Notes: generated by a model from the sequence alone, not told the origin. DNA of 64,000 nucleotides from Rheum nobile (GCA_027886185.1 WOAB01000606.1:4526001-4590000); one strand, 5' to 3'; numbered from the stretch's first letter, positions 52,886-64,000 are shown. Numbers and translations: made by a program.

Positions 52886-53064
52886 CCTTCTTCGTTTTTT
52901 TTTTCACGTCCCTACAGGTGAGTACGACACAAAATGCAAAAACAAAAGGAAAACAACTAAAAGTGATTAAGGGAAAGGGAAAGGGAAAGAAACTACCTAA
53001 TCATCGGGTTGCCTCCCGAGAAGCGCCGTAGTTAACGTCGTGGCTCGACCTCATTCTGGCTCAA

Positions 53065-56000
53065 TCACGTTTCAGCTTTGGGTTCCTTCAAGGACGCCTC
53101 TTCAATGGTGTCCTTGGTAAAACCTTCATGGTATTTCTTCACTCTTTGCCCATTCACCTTGAACAAAGTTTGCGCTGCCGAATCAAACAGCTCTATGGAA
53201 CCATGTGGGAAGACTTTGGCCACATAATATGGTCCTGCCCAGCGCGATCTCAGCTTGCCTGGGAAAAGTCTAAGGCGTGACTGAAATAAGAGGACTTTGT
53301 CTCCAACTTTGAAGTCCTTCCTCACTATGTTCTTGTCATGCCAGGCCTTAGTCCTTTCCTTGTAGTGAGTGGAATTGTCATAAGCCTCGATCCTAGCTTC
53401 CTCTAGCTCTTGCAATTGTAACTTACGAAGCTCTCCAGCATCATCCAATTTCATGCTATAATTCTTGACAGCCCAATATGCCTTGTGTTCTAGCTCTACT
53501 GGAAGGTGACAAGCCTTACCAAACACCAACCGAAAGGGAGACATACCAATCGGTGTCTTGTAAGCTGTCCTGTATGCCCACAGTGCATCGTCAAGCCTCA
53601 AACTCCAGTCTTTTCTATTGGGAGACACCGTCTTCTCCAAGATGGACTTTATCTCTCGATTGGACACTTCAGCTTGCCCGTTCGTTTGAGGGTGATAGGC
53701 GGTAGAAACTCTCTGCGTGACATGATATTTCTTTAACAGCGCAGTGATTGTCCTGTTGCAGAAGTGAGTTCCTCTATCACTGATGAGAGATTTTGGCACT
53801 CCAAACCTGGTAAATATGTTGGACTTCAAGAAATCTGCAACAACTTTAGCATCATCAGTCCTGGTGGCCTTCGCTTCCACCCACTTGGAAACGTAGTCCA
53901 CCGCAAGCAAGATATATATGTTACCACAAGAGGTAGGAAACGGTCCCATGAAGTCAATACCCCAAACATCGAAGATTTCACAGAAAATCAACCCTGTTTG
54001 TGGCATCTCATCCCTATGAGATATATTTCCAACCCGTTGACACTTGTCACAGGATTTACAGTGGTTGTGCGCATCCTTAAAGATGGAAGGCCACCAAAAT
54101 CCTGCTTCAAGGACCTTTCTTGCGGTTCTTTGTACCCCAAAGTGTCCACCACATGCCTCAGAATGACAAAAAGTAAGGAGAGAATTTACCTCATTTTCTG
54201 GGATGCACCTATGAATTACCTGGTCAGAACAATGTTTCCATAGGTAGGGGTCGTCCCAGACAAAGGATTTGGCTGAACTGCGCAGCCTGTCCCTCTGAGC
54301 CTTGTTGAAGGGCGGAGGGAATTCACCTGTTGTGAGGAAATTCACCAAATCAGCATACCAAGGCTCTACGGTAGTCAGCCTGAATAGAGACTCATCAGGG
54401 AATCTCGTCTGGATCTGAGGCTGTGGGGTGCTATCTTCCTGGACAATTCGGCTGAGATGGTCAGCAACAAGATTCTCAGCACCCTTCTTGTCCCTGATCT
54501 CCACATCAAACTCGTTGAGTAATAAGATCCACCGGATCAGCCGTGGCTTGGCTTCCTTCTTCGTCATGAGATAGCGCAGAGCAGCATGGTCGGAGTAGAC
54601 AAAGACCTTTGTACCAAGCAGGTACTGCCTGAACTTCTCAAGAGCAAACACCATAGCAAGCATCTCCTTCTCTGTGGTGGAGTAATTCCTCTGCGCACCA
54701 TTCAGCGTCATAGAAGCATACTGGATCACATAGGGAGCTCTACCATCCTTTTGTCCTAGCACGGCCCCCACAGCATAGTCACTGGCATCGCACATGATCT
54801 CAAAGGGCTTAGACCAATCAGGAGCCTGAATAATTGGGGCACTTGTCAGGCGAGCCTTCAGTTCATCAAAGGTTGCCCGACACTCAGCTGTAAACTCAAA
54901 TCCCATCTCCTTCTTCAACAGGTCACACAGGGGTGAAGAGATCTTGGAGAAGTCTTTAATGAACCTACGATAGAAACCTGCAAGGCCCAAAAAGGAATGA
55001 ACTTCGCGCACATTAGTAGGATAGGGCAAAGACTGAATTACTTCAATCTTTGCCTTATCGACCTCAATACCCCTAGACGACACAATATGACCCAAGACAA
55101 TGTCCTGCTCAACCATAAAGTGACACTTCTCAGAATTCAGCACTAAATTGGTGTCAATACACCTTGCAAGCACAAGTGATAGATGGTTCAAGCATGCATC
55201 AAAATTGTCACCATATACAGTAAAATCATCCATGAATACCTCTATGAAGTTCTCAATGTACTCAGAAAAGATGCTCACCATACACCGCTGAAAGGTTCCT
55301 GGAGCATTGCACAACCCAAATGGCATCCTGCGATAAGCAAACGTGCCAAACGGACAAGTGAATGTCGTCTTTGCTTGGTCGTCTGGTGCAATGGCTATCT
55401 GGAAGTACCCTGAGTAACCATCCAAGAAGCAGTAGAAAGCACGTCCTGACAGTCTCTCGAGCATCTGGTCAATGAATGGAAGAGGGAAGTGGTCCTTCCT
55501 GGTCACCGCGTTCAGCTTGCGGTAATCAATGTACACTTTGTAGCCTGTCTGTAATCTCGTGGGGACGAGTTCTCCATGTTGATTCTCCACAACTGTGACC
55601 CCTCCTTTCTTTGGGATAACCTGCGTAGGACTAACCCACTTGCTGTCAGAAATAGGAAAAATCATACTTGTCTGCAGAAGCTTCAGAACTTCCTTCTTGA
55701 CAACATCCATCATAGGTGGATTCAGACGCCTCTGGGGTTGTCGCGAAGGCTTCTCCTCGCCTTCCAGCAGAATACGGTGCATGCATGTGGTGGGGCTGAT
55801 TCCCTTTATGTCAGCAATGGTCCAACCAATTGCCGTCTTATACTCCTTGAGAACCACCACCAACTTGTCTTCTTGTTCCTTGGTGAGCTTGTTGGAGATG
55901 ATCACTAGCAAAGTTTCTTTGTCTCCCAGGAACACATACTTGAGGTGGTCAGGAAGTTGTTTCAACTCAATCACTGGTGCCTGCACAATAGAGGGCAAAA

Positions 56001-58719
56001 GTTTCTCGCTAGGCAGGGTTAGTGGTAAAGGTGATTTACCCGGTAGCTCAGAAGGAAGCTTATAGTAAGCATCCAACTCATTGACAACTTCCTGTACGTC
56101 AGCAGATAGAGTAAAATCCAAACTAGAATCAACAATAATGGATTGCATATCATCTAATTGGTCATCATCAAAAACATCTTGCACCACAGGCTCAAGCACA
56201 TCAATAGCACACAAAGAGTGATCATCAGCAGGAAATTTCATGGCTTCATATATGTTATAATTAATAGTCTGGCCATCAAATTCCATAGTTAGAGAACATG
56301 TGCTCACATTGATCTTAGTATTAGCGGTTTTGAGGAAGGGTCTCCCTAACAGAATAGGGGTTGTATGCTTGTCATGTTCCATGTTTAGCACATAAAAATC
56401 AGCAGGAAACGTAAGATCACCAATCATAACCAAGACATCCTCTATAATCCCTATAGGACGCATGCTAGATCTATCAGCTAACTGAATGGAAATATTGGTT
56501 GCATGCAAAGGTCCTAATCACAAGGATTCACAGAGAGATGAAGGTAAAACATTGATGGAAGCACCTAAATTGAGCATAGCCTTATTGAACTTGGTGCCTC
56601 CAATAGTGATAGGGATAGTGAACATACCTGGGTCACCACACTTCTTGGGTAAGCGCTTCTGAAAAACAGCAGAGACATGTTCGCTTACCTTTACCTTCTT
56701 CTTACTGTTCCTATCTTGGTTCCTCTTTGTTGTGCGCATCTGCTTTAAGAACTTCGCATAACGAGGGACAGATTTGATCAAATTGAGGAGAGGGATGTTG
56801 ACCTCTACGTTTCTGAACATCTCAAACATGTCCTTGTCCTGCGCAAGTGGCTTGGTGTGCTTCAAAGCAGATGGGAATGGTGCAACAGGCTTCCACTCAG
56901 GGAAAATCGGAGTTTCAGACTCCTTCTCAGCTTTAACTTCGCAATCGGAGGGGCGGCGGGCGCCGTGTGTGTCACGGCGATCACCGTTTTCGTTCTCATT
57001 ATTTCCGAGAAAAATATCACCGTCACGGAGGTCGCCGTAATTTTTGCGGCGGTCGCCGTTATTCTTGTCTTCCAGGTCGAGAGCACCCTCCATTTTACGG
57101 CGGTCGCCGTGTGTCTCGCGGCGGTCGCCATTATTCTCGTCTTCCAGGTCGAGAGCACCCTCTATTTTACGGCGGTCGCCGTGTGTCTCACGGCGTTCGC
57201 CGTTTTCACGGTGATCGCCGTGGTCGTCACGGCTGTCGCTGTTCTGCTCTAAATCTGCACTTTCTTCTTCGTTGCCCTCAGACCTATCTTCCTCAAGCTT
57301 CTTCCCACTTCTCAAAGTCACAGCACTGACATTCCGAATATTCGGGCTCACTTCAGTTTGAGACGGGAGTTTACCGAAATCCTTTGCATCTAGTTTGTTT
57401 ACCACTTGAGAAATCTGACCAAATTGCCTCTCCAGGTTCTGAATGCTAGCTTGTGTACTTTCCTGGAACTGTATGTGGCTCTTGGTCAACTTAGCAACAT
57501 TAAGGTTCACGTTGGTAACACTCTCATTAAGGTTCACGTTGCTCTGCATCAGCATCTTCATCATATCCTCCATGGATGATGAAGGATTCGAGCTTTGCCC
57601 TTGCGGTCTCGGCACATAGGGTTGCCTAGGTTGTGGAGGATTACCCTGTTGTTGCACTTGGCCTTGATTCTGTTCCGGATCTCTCCATCTGAAGTTGGGA
57701 TGGTCCCTCCAGCCAGGATTGTATGTACTAGAGTAAGGATCATTCCTGGGCCTCTGCTGATATCCTCCTACTGCATTCACTTCCTCTTGCAACGTAGGAC
57801 ACGAGTCAGTAGGGTGTAGGTCATCATGACAGATCTCGCAGGCCTTAACCTGCTAAGGCGTACCTTTCAGCTTCAGACGCCTAACCTCCTCTCTCAGCAC
57901 ATCAAAGTCAGCTTGATCAATTTTCGACTGAGAACCAGCAACAACCAAGCTTTGTGAACCTCTCCCACTGTATTGCCTGGAGTCATCAGCCAGTGTAGCA
58001 AATATCTCCAGAGCTTCTTCATAAGTCCTCTTCAAAATGTTTCCGTCACATGAAGAATTCACCATTCGACGATCATCTTCACGGAGTCCTCCATGCAGAT
58101 AAAGAATAAGATCATGCTTTTCGTACCCATGGTAGGGGCAGCTCTTCACTAGCTTCTTGAAGCGTTCATAGTATTCGTAAAGAGACTCGTTGGACAGCTG
58201 CTCTATGTTGCAGATCTTCTTCTTGAGCTGATTAGATTTGATCGCGGGAAAGTATTTGTCAAGAAACACCTTCTTTAAGTTCACCCAAGTAGTGATGCTC
58301 CCTGGCGGTAAAGAATGATACCAGTCTTTAGCCGATTCCTTCAGAGAAAAGGAAAAGGTTATCAACCTCATCTGGTCCTCAGTAATCTCAGATGGTCGCA
58401 TGCTGGTGCAGACCTCAAGGAATTCATCCAAGTGTTGAATAGGGTCATCAAGCGGGGTTCCATTGAATTTCGGGAGTAAGTGGACTACTCCTGTCTTAAG
58501 CTCAAATTTGACTCCTTCACCAAGAGCGGGGAATTGCACAGCACGAGTTGGTTGGTCTAAGTTAGGAGCCGTCAAGGACTCATAAGTAACACGATCAGCC
58601 ATCGTATCAGTATCCTGTAGTAATGCACGCACAGCCCTACGAGCCTGATGAAAAGTCCTGTCGATCTCTGGGTCAAAATCAAGAAGTGGAGTATTAGTAA
58701 CACGGGTGGTGTGAACCAT
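53065..58719 (-). pseudogene. Gag-protease-RT-RNase H-integrase polyprotein of Athila G
   Basis: One minus-strand frame of about 1885 codons with two stops (TAG at 57853-57855 before the zinc knuckle, TGA at 56518-56520 in protease). Gag: MVHTTRVTNTPLLDFDPEID, capsid DKYFPAIKSNQLKKKICNIE, zinc knuckle CEICHDDLHPTDSC, coiled linker, then a GDRRETHGDRRK-type repeat encoded by the GC-rich motif. Protease: LNLGASINVLPSS, where Asp of the usual DLGAS is Asn, so protease is probably inactive. RT: VYIDYRKLNAVTRKDHFPLP, then VFMDDFTVYG. RNase H: IMCDASDYAVGAVLGQ. Integrase: HFGVQRTARKVLEAGFWWPS, GIDFMGPFPTS, SLISDRGTHFCN, PQTNGQAEVSNREIK, then a basic C-terminus. The last 1147 codons are open. Confidence 0.92.
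56950..57240. repeat. GC-rich motif array inside gag of G
   Basis: About eleven copies of the ACGGCGGTCGCCGT-type motif inside the coding frame. Read on the minus strand, each gives Gly-Asp-Arg-Arg. A longer unit of about 72 bp containing two motifs (encoding a segment with EGALDLED) is duplicated in tandem. Confidence 0.88.
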
Positions 58720-58776
58720 AAGAGAGGTTCACACCAAAATTGGCACACAAGTCACACACAAAAAATAGAATTGCCT

Positions 58777-58794
58777 TCCCCGGCAACGGCGCCA
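58777..58794 (-). promoter_or_regulatory. Primer-binding site of Athila G
   Basis: TGGCGCCGTTGCCGGGGA on the minus strand, separated from the LTR by AAT. It matches the classic Athila site, usually assigned to tRNA-Asp. Confidence 0.9.
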
Positions 58795-58797
58795 ATT

Positions 58798-60039
58798 TGA
58801 TAACAGAAATTTGCCGTTTTAATTCCTACTATGCAAAGTATCCAAAAAAACCCTAAAACGTAGTCCTAGGTAAGTAAGGGTCGAATCCGCAGGGAAACAA
58901 AGTCTATCGCAGTATGCAATATGTATGTCAATTTAAAGCAACCAAAGGGGGGTTTTGTTGGTTTGTTTTAGCAGCCAAGCATGCAAATGGTAAATAAGCA
59001 ATTAAAGGTGATGAAATCAGTTATTGGGAAAACACTCAGTCAAACAATATCCACTATTCGAATGACAAGTTGATCATAGATACTACTCAAAATCGCATGC
59101 AATGGTAATTCCAATTCCTTTTCAGATGTAACTAATAGCACAACCAGATACTATTAGAACTAACTAATTAAACAACCCTGAAACTATCAAGATTCAGTTT
59201 AACAGCAGCCTTACGGATAGGAATATAGTTAGATACAACCCTAGAATAAAACAACCAGTTTTTACCCTAGAATGTAAATCAATTCTCTTCTGCATAAGAT
59301 TAGCACAACCAGTTACTAACACGATGCAGTTGCTACTATGGAATAGATATGCTCAATCAATAACAATCTAAACCTAGCAATAGATAAATAACGACAAACC
59401 CTAGTTGATCAGATTAGAAATTATCAATATCAATCTTAAGAAATCAAACAAGAGAAGAGATAAAAACCATGCAATAGATTAGGAATAAGAATCTCACAAC
59501 TGAATCACACGAAAAGCTTCAATGTCTGACTAAGCAAGAGAGGCTTAGTTCTTCATAGCAAGAGAATACGTAGAATAAGAAATTAGGGTTCCGAGATAGA
59601 AGAAACAAGTTTTCTCAACCCTTAAATACCAAAGGAAAATAATCTGAAATTATCCTAAAAAGAAATAATAAAAACCTAATAAAGTAATACAAAATACATC
59701 CAAAAAGGCAATCGGCTCGGCGATGCTTCAGTCGGCGGCGGCCGCTGCTTCTCCCACGGCGATCGCCGTAAATGCGGCGGGCACCGCAATTAAACGGCGG
59801 TTGCCGTTTCCAGGTCGTAGCTAAGGTCTCTCCAGGGCAATTAACGGCAGTCGCTGTTTCTTCCGCGGCGGTCGCCGCAATTCTGTTTCTTCATCCTTCG
59901 CTCCTCAGCTCCTAAGGCTCCAAAAACGCAACTTCCGCACCTCCTCGCCAAGTCTCCAAATCACCTCCAAAGCATCCTAAAACACCACTAAAACCATGCC
60001 AAAACTCCGTCAATACACACAACATAATCGTGTGTATCA
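58798..60039 (-). repeat. 5' LTR of Athila G
   Basis: 1242 bp, the same length as the 3' LTR, followed by the CTTTC duplication. Confidence 0.93.
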
Positions 60040-60044
60040 CTTTC

Positions 60045-61410
60045 CCCAAAGAGTTCTCCAAAAGTGACCTACAAACTTCGAATCCCTATCACTAACAATG
60101 GTTCTAGGGACCCCATGAAGATGAACCACATGCTCAAAAAATAAATATGCAATCTCACTAGCACTGTGGGTAGTCTTACATGCAATAAAATGGGACATCT
60201 TAGAAAATCAATCTACGACCACAAAAATGGAGTCACGACCTCGTCGAGAGAGGGGTAAACCCGTAATGAAATCCATAGACAGTTCTTCCCAGGGGGCACT
60301 CGGTATGGGCAAAGGGGTGTAGAGGCCGTGGGGACTAGACCTAGCTTTAGCGCGCTGGCAGGTCACACAACTCTTATAAAACCTAGTCACTTGGTGGGTC
60401 ATCTTAGGCCAAAAGAACCGTTCTCTTAAAGCGGCTAGTGTCTTCCTAATCCCAAAGTATCCACGACTTTCATGTGCTTCCTGAATCAAAAGGAGCCTAA
60501 TGCAGGACCTAGGGATGCAAAGGCGATTGGCCTTATATAAATAACCCTCAGAGAGAAAATATGACTCAAACTCTCAAACTCTTAGGCAATGCTCGACTAT
60601 GGGGGCAAAGAAAGGATCAACAGCATATAATTCCTTAATCAAAGCAAAGCCTAAAACTTTAGTCTGCACATGAGTCAAGAGAACGTACCTCCTAGACAGG
60701 GCGTCTGCAACAACGTTCTCTTTTCCCTTCTTATGGACAACGACGTAAGGGAATGTCTCAAGGAATTCCACCCAGCGAGCATCACGGCGGTTGAGATGTG
60801 TTTGGCTCTTCAAATAGCCCAACGCGGCGTGATCGTTGTGGATGACAAATTCACATGGCCAAAGATAGTGTTTCCACGTCTTGAGTACTCGGATGAGGGC
60901 ATACAACTCCTTGTCGTAGGTGGGATAGTTGAGTGTGGCCCCAGAGAGCTTCTCACTGAAGTAAGCGATCAGCCTCCTCTCTTGGTGTAGCACACCACCA
61001 ATGCCAATGTCTGAGACATCACATTCCACCTCGAACGGTCTGTTGAAGTCAGGAAGTTGGAGCAATGGTGCTTGGCATAATGCGTGCTTCAAGGCCGAAA
61101 AGGCCGTTTCATGTTGCTCTTGCCAAGACACCGTTGTGCCCTTCTTGGTCAACTCGTGTAAAGGCGCTGCAATGGAGGAGAAATTTCTCACAAAGCGCCT
61201 ATAAATCCAGCGAGGCTGAGGAAGCTTCGGACTTGTGTTGGGGTCGTCGGCGTCGGCCAGTCCTTGATGGCAGTGATTTTCTCCTCATCAACACGTATGC
61301 CATCAGCACTCACAACGTAGCCCAGAAAGTTCGTAGATGTAGAACAAAATGAACACTTGGCGAGGTTGGAAAACAATCGCTCACTGCGAAGACACAGCAG
61401 GACGGCTCGA
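60045..61410 (-). pseudogene. RT C-terminus, RNase H and integrase N-terminal half of element E
   Basis: Minus strand from 61410: LLCLRSERLFSNLAKCSF and FLGYVVSADGIRVDEEKITA (RT thumb). A one-base deletion near 61200 relative to element A shifts the frame. Then come RNase H (VECDVSDIGIGGVLHQ, in which the Ala of the usual DASD is Val; KKGKENVVADALSRR), a stop region, and integrase HESRGYFGIRKTLAAL and CKSCVTCQRAKARS with the first Asp in DLSMDFITGLPL. The second Asp (VPRTIVSDRDSKF) is near 60060-60110. Athila G then interrupts. The upstream RT is missing because Athila H sequence begins at 61411. Confidence 0.83.
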
Positions 61411-61463
61411 AGGTAAACACAACAGTTGGTAAACAAACACACAATTAGAATAGTAAAATTGAC

Positions 61464-61481
61464 TCCCCGGCAACGGCGCCA
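61464..61481 (-). promoter_or_regulatory. Primer-binding site of H
   Basis: TGGCGCCGTTGCCGGGGA on the minus strand, identical to G, three bases (ATT) from the LTR-type terminus at 61485. Confidence 0.88.
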
Positions 61482-61484
61482 ATT

Positions 61485-61786
61485 TGATAGGCGTTGTCGT
61501 GACACCTATACAAAATAATCCTAAACAAACCTAACTAATGTAGTCTGGTAAGTAAGGGTCGAATCCCACAGAGAATCAAATACTATCCCAACGATGTAAT
61601 TGTATACCAACAAGTAACCAAGGGGGGTTTATGATTAAAAACAAAATAAATAAAATAAATAAATAAAAACAACGACTTGAAATCAAATAGGGAAAATAAC
61701 TCAGCCAAACAAATATTCACACTTTAGATTGATAGATCGATCATTGATTATTCCTAGTCCTCAATACTCATGAAAGTCCTAAAATT
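61485..61786 (-). repeat. Extra LTR end (duplicated U5-side segment) of H
   Basis: 302 bp almost identical to 61787-62082 and in the same orientation. It ends at an AATT next to the second LTR terminus, the same spacer that separates LTR and PBS in this family. Confidence 0.88.
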
Positions 61787-63282
61787 TGACAGGCGTTGTC
61801 GTGACACCTATACAAAATAATCCTAAACAAACCTAACTAATGTAGTCTGGTAAGTAAGGGTCGAATCCCACAGAGAATCAAATACTATCCCAACGATGTA
61901 ATTGTATACCAACAAGTAACCAAGGGGGGTTTATGATTAAAAACAAAATAAATAAAATAAATAAATAAAAACAACGACTTGAAATCAAATAGGGAAAATA
62001 ACTCAGCCAAACAAATATTCACACTTCAGATTGATAGATCGATCATTGATTATTCCTAGTCCTCAATACTCATGAAAGTCCTAATCCCTATTCTGAATTA
62101 GTTACCAGTCCAACCAGTCCTGATAACCCTAACTATTAAACAAATCCCTACTAACCTTCAAGATCTAATTCAATAGCAGCAAGAAGTTCAGGAATAGATA
62201 GGTACATGCAAGTGTAGCAACCAGTCATACAATTGCATACAATTAATTCTCTACACAAACTAAGGGATTTAGATTCTCAACCAGTATCCTCTAATCCTTA
62301 GTAGTATGATCAATAACAATCTCAACAGGTTGTATGGAAAAGGGGAACCAATAGCATAATACTAATTTCTCTAGGTTGTCAGACTAGAGGGAACTACTAT
62401 TAACAGTCTAATTGATTTCCTAATCAACAAATCAAGGGGAATCGATATACGATCAATGAGATTAAGCACGAGAGAAAATTAATACAATCATAGAAAGAGT
62501 AAAGGAATAACCTCACAATCCAATCAATCCAAAGGCTTCAATTGTCTGCTTGAGCAAAAGGGAAAAACAACGATGAATGAAACCAGGTCTAACTATTGAT
62601 TACGGCAACTAGGTTAACTAAAAGTTGTTTTAACCTAATTCTAAAAGTGTGTAAAAATAATAATTAAACAATAATAAAATAATAACGAAATTAAACAAGT
62701 CAAATCCGGGTAATTAATCCCGTAATTTCGGTCTGAGCAGCTACTCATCCCAGCAAAAGCGGCTCGCTCCTCTCCATCATCAGCTCGGCCCAACATCAAT
62801 GCAGCGGCCCACCTCCTTTCTTCATCTCGTCAGCGGCGGCCCAAATCCAAGCAGCATCAGCTCCCGCTGATGTCATGCGGCGTCATGCCCAAATTCTTCA
62901 GCTTCAATTCTCTAATTTCCGCTTCTTCTTGCTTCACTTCACGCGTGGGCTCTTCACGTGGGCTTCTCATCTTTTGGGCCTTTCCTTCATGGGCCGAGCT
63001 TCACCCAAATTCCAGCTCAACATCACGTGATTTTTCAGCTTCGCCTCGCGTGATGGTCGCGGTTTGTTCTCGAATTGACCCATATTAATTCCTGAAATTA
63101 GCCATCTCCTCAGGTGGTCAACTCCTCTTCCTCTAGATGTCTCCAATTAGCTCTTTCAGACCATCAAAATCACACTTCTCCGCTCTAACTCCATAATCTC
63201 CAATTGTGCTCTAAATCCAACCAAATGGCACCTCAAACCTGGTAACAACCCCTAGAAATGCACTACAAAATAGCACCGATCA
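61787..63282 (-). repeat. Full LTR of Athila H
   Basis: 1496 bp, TGACAGGCG to CACCGATCA on the plus strand. The U3 side (about 62750-63060) has GGCGGCCCA, CACGTGGGC and CACGTGAT words instead of the CCGCGGG motif. Confidence 0.82.
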
Positions 63283-64000
63283 AATCCCCTATGCTTAAAC
63301 CTTGCTCGTCCTCGAGTAAGCTAAAGTCAACCTACTCCTTCAATCAATCCCCAAGGTTTCAGGAAGCATAGAAAACTCAATCCCTCCAAGAATTTCACCT
63401 AACAATAAACTCCAGGTACCAACACAATAAGCACAGCACAGCACAACACAACATACAATACTACAACACCACACACCAAAGCTACAAGGAAAGCAGAGTA
63501 CCTCCCCCAAGCTTATCCCAAACACCATAGAGTGAAAACAATTCTAATCCTATCTCCCATCTATCTTCTTATCCCTCCAGAGTGACTTACCCGACAATCC
63601 TTCTTTGACTCCCTTCTTATGACGCCACGCCAAATAAAATGATGATTCCTAAAAATCACTCTTCTTCTTTTTCGCTCATTTTGCCAAGGCGCCCTTTCGG
63701 GTTTTCACCAAGCCACTCATATTTTTTCATAGATGTGCTCACATATGCTCACATCACTCTTGACCTCATATTACCCCAACCTAATGCTGGTCCAAGCCAC
63801 CTGCTTATTACCTAGGCCGCCCTTTCGGGTTTTCGACCTATCCCAGGATTTCTATGTATGCCTTTTTTCAATTTTTTGGCTTTTTCAAAAAAAAAAATTT
63901 TCTCCTCAACAACGTAGCAAGTATAGAACTCTCCCCCATGCTTAAACATTGCATTGTCCTCAATGTAATGAAAGACAAAAGAATAAAGCATAGGGAAAAG
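63283..64000 (-). other. 3' noncoding module of Athila H
   Basis: LTR-adjacent purine tract (plus AATCCCCTATGC), CCCTTTCGGGTTTT at 63692-63705 and 63820-63833, second tract at 63931-63939, then CATTGTCCTCAATG at 63952-63965. Very similar to the module of the remnant at 8977-9465. Confidence 0.75.

Larger units (their letters stand above)
52132..53064 (-). other. Region between integrase and second ORF in G
   Basis: Noncoding and rich in repeats: GC-motif clusters at 52198-52385 and 52746-52885, a 14-base G-run near 52481-52494, T-runs, and four copies of CCCCGTTTAAGG...TTTTCGGGG (52531, 52572-52594, 52627-52650, 52671-52693). The last ten-odd bases before pol match F. Confidence 0.7.
48754..60039 (-). 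mobile_element. Athila element G, nearly complete
   Basis: 11,286 bp flanked by CTTTC (48749-48753 and 60040-60044). Minus-strand order: 5' LTR, PBS, gag-PR-RT-RNase H-integrase in one frame with two stops, second ORF with one stop, two purine tracts, 3' LTR. LTRs are both 1242 bp with roughly 25 mismatches by eye (about 2 percent). About thirty copies of an ACGGCGGTCGCCGT-type motif are spread over LTRs, noncoding regions and gag. The best-preserved autonomous-type element here. Confidence 0.93.
47145..61410 (-). mobile_element. CRM-like element E, 5'-truncated, split by G
   Basis: Same family as element A: LTR 47145-48107, purine tract, integrase, then RNase H and part of RT (60045-61410), with Athila G inserted in the integrase core. 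At 61411 the sequence switches inside RT to Athila H internal sequence, so gag, protease and the 5' LTR are not visible. It is inserted in the RT of D; the 5 bp before it are ATTGG. The distant partner is outside the window. Confidence 0.85.
61411..64000 (-). mobile_element. Athila-like element H, fragment
   Basis: Plus-strand order: 53 bp of internal sequence, PBS, a 302-bp LTR end, a full LTR, purine tract and 3' noncoding sequence running out of the window. In element orientation this is 3' internal, LTR, partial second LTR end, PBS, start of internal. So two elements, or a rearranged one, share this LTR. No coding sequence is in view. It joins CRM element E at 61410 without an LTR terminus, so the junction is a deletion, not a clean insertion. 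Confidence 0.75.

Overview
The window is repeat-rich nuclear DNA from a flowering plant. It looks eudicot-like, but the species cannot be told from the sequence. I see no host gene, tRNA, rRNA or CRISPR array. Essentially all 64 kb is Ty3/gypsy LTR retrotransposon sequence from four plant lineages (Tat, CRM-like, Tekay/Del-like and Athila). The plant assignment rests on three things: these lineages, the plant-type primer-binding sites (tRNA-Met-type TGGTATCAGAGC, Asp-type TGGCGCCGTTG) and very long LTRs. The best-preserved coding regions still carry in-frame stops, so most entries are given as pseudogenes.

Layout: (1) 1-4016 is a Tat-like LTR-gag-LTR-gag array without pol. (2) 4017-4640 is a divergent Tekay-type LTR fragment. 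(3) A minus-strand Tat element ('T') is spread over about 4641-5966 and 21393-25669. It has RNase H-integrase on the minus strand and an intron-containing gene on the plus strand. (4) A CRM-like element ('A', 5967-21392, TSD GGGTG) sits inside T's antisense gene. A itself holds an Athila deletion remnant (7645-9589, TSD GGACA) and two Tekay solo LTRs in opposite orientation (11982-14540, TSD ATTGC; 16726-19381, TSD GGAGT). (5) A plus-strand Tekay element ('C', 25670-33949) interrupts T's pol. It carries an intact extra acidic ORF ahead of gag. (6) A minus-strand Tekay element ('D', from 33950) is inserted in C's 3' LTR. D's 3' LTR contains a pol-less Athila derivative ('F', 34225-42637, TSD GATCT), and its RT is cut by a second CRM-like element ('E', 47145-61410). 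(7) E's integrase is split by a nearly complete Athila element ('G', 48754-60039, TSD CTTTC), and its RT ends at another Athila fragment ('H', 61411 to the window end). The nest is five deep: T > C > D > E > G.

The elements do not form a pathway. They share a life cycle: the LTR supplies promoter and polyadenylation, gag forms the particle, and PR, RT, RNase H and integrase copy and insert the DNA. F lacks RT and integrase and must have used another element's enzymes. The most interesting signals are: family-specific GC-rich palindromic motifs scattered through LTRs, UTRs and even gag of G and F, with related motifs in Tekay LTRs; a module shared in inverse orientation by CRM and Tekay LTRs; paired CCCGAAAGGG hairpins about 128 nt apart in four Athila elements; the spliced antisense gene in T; the extra ORF in C; and a duplicated U5 in H. 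All similarity statements are by eye.
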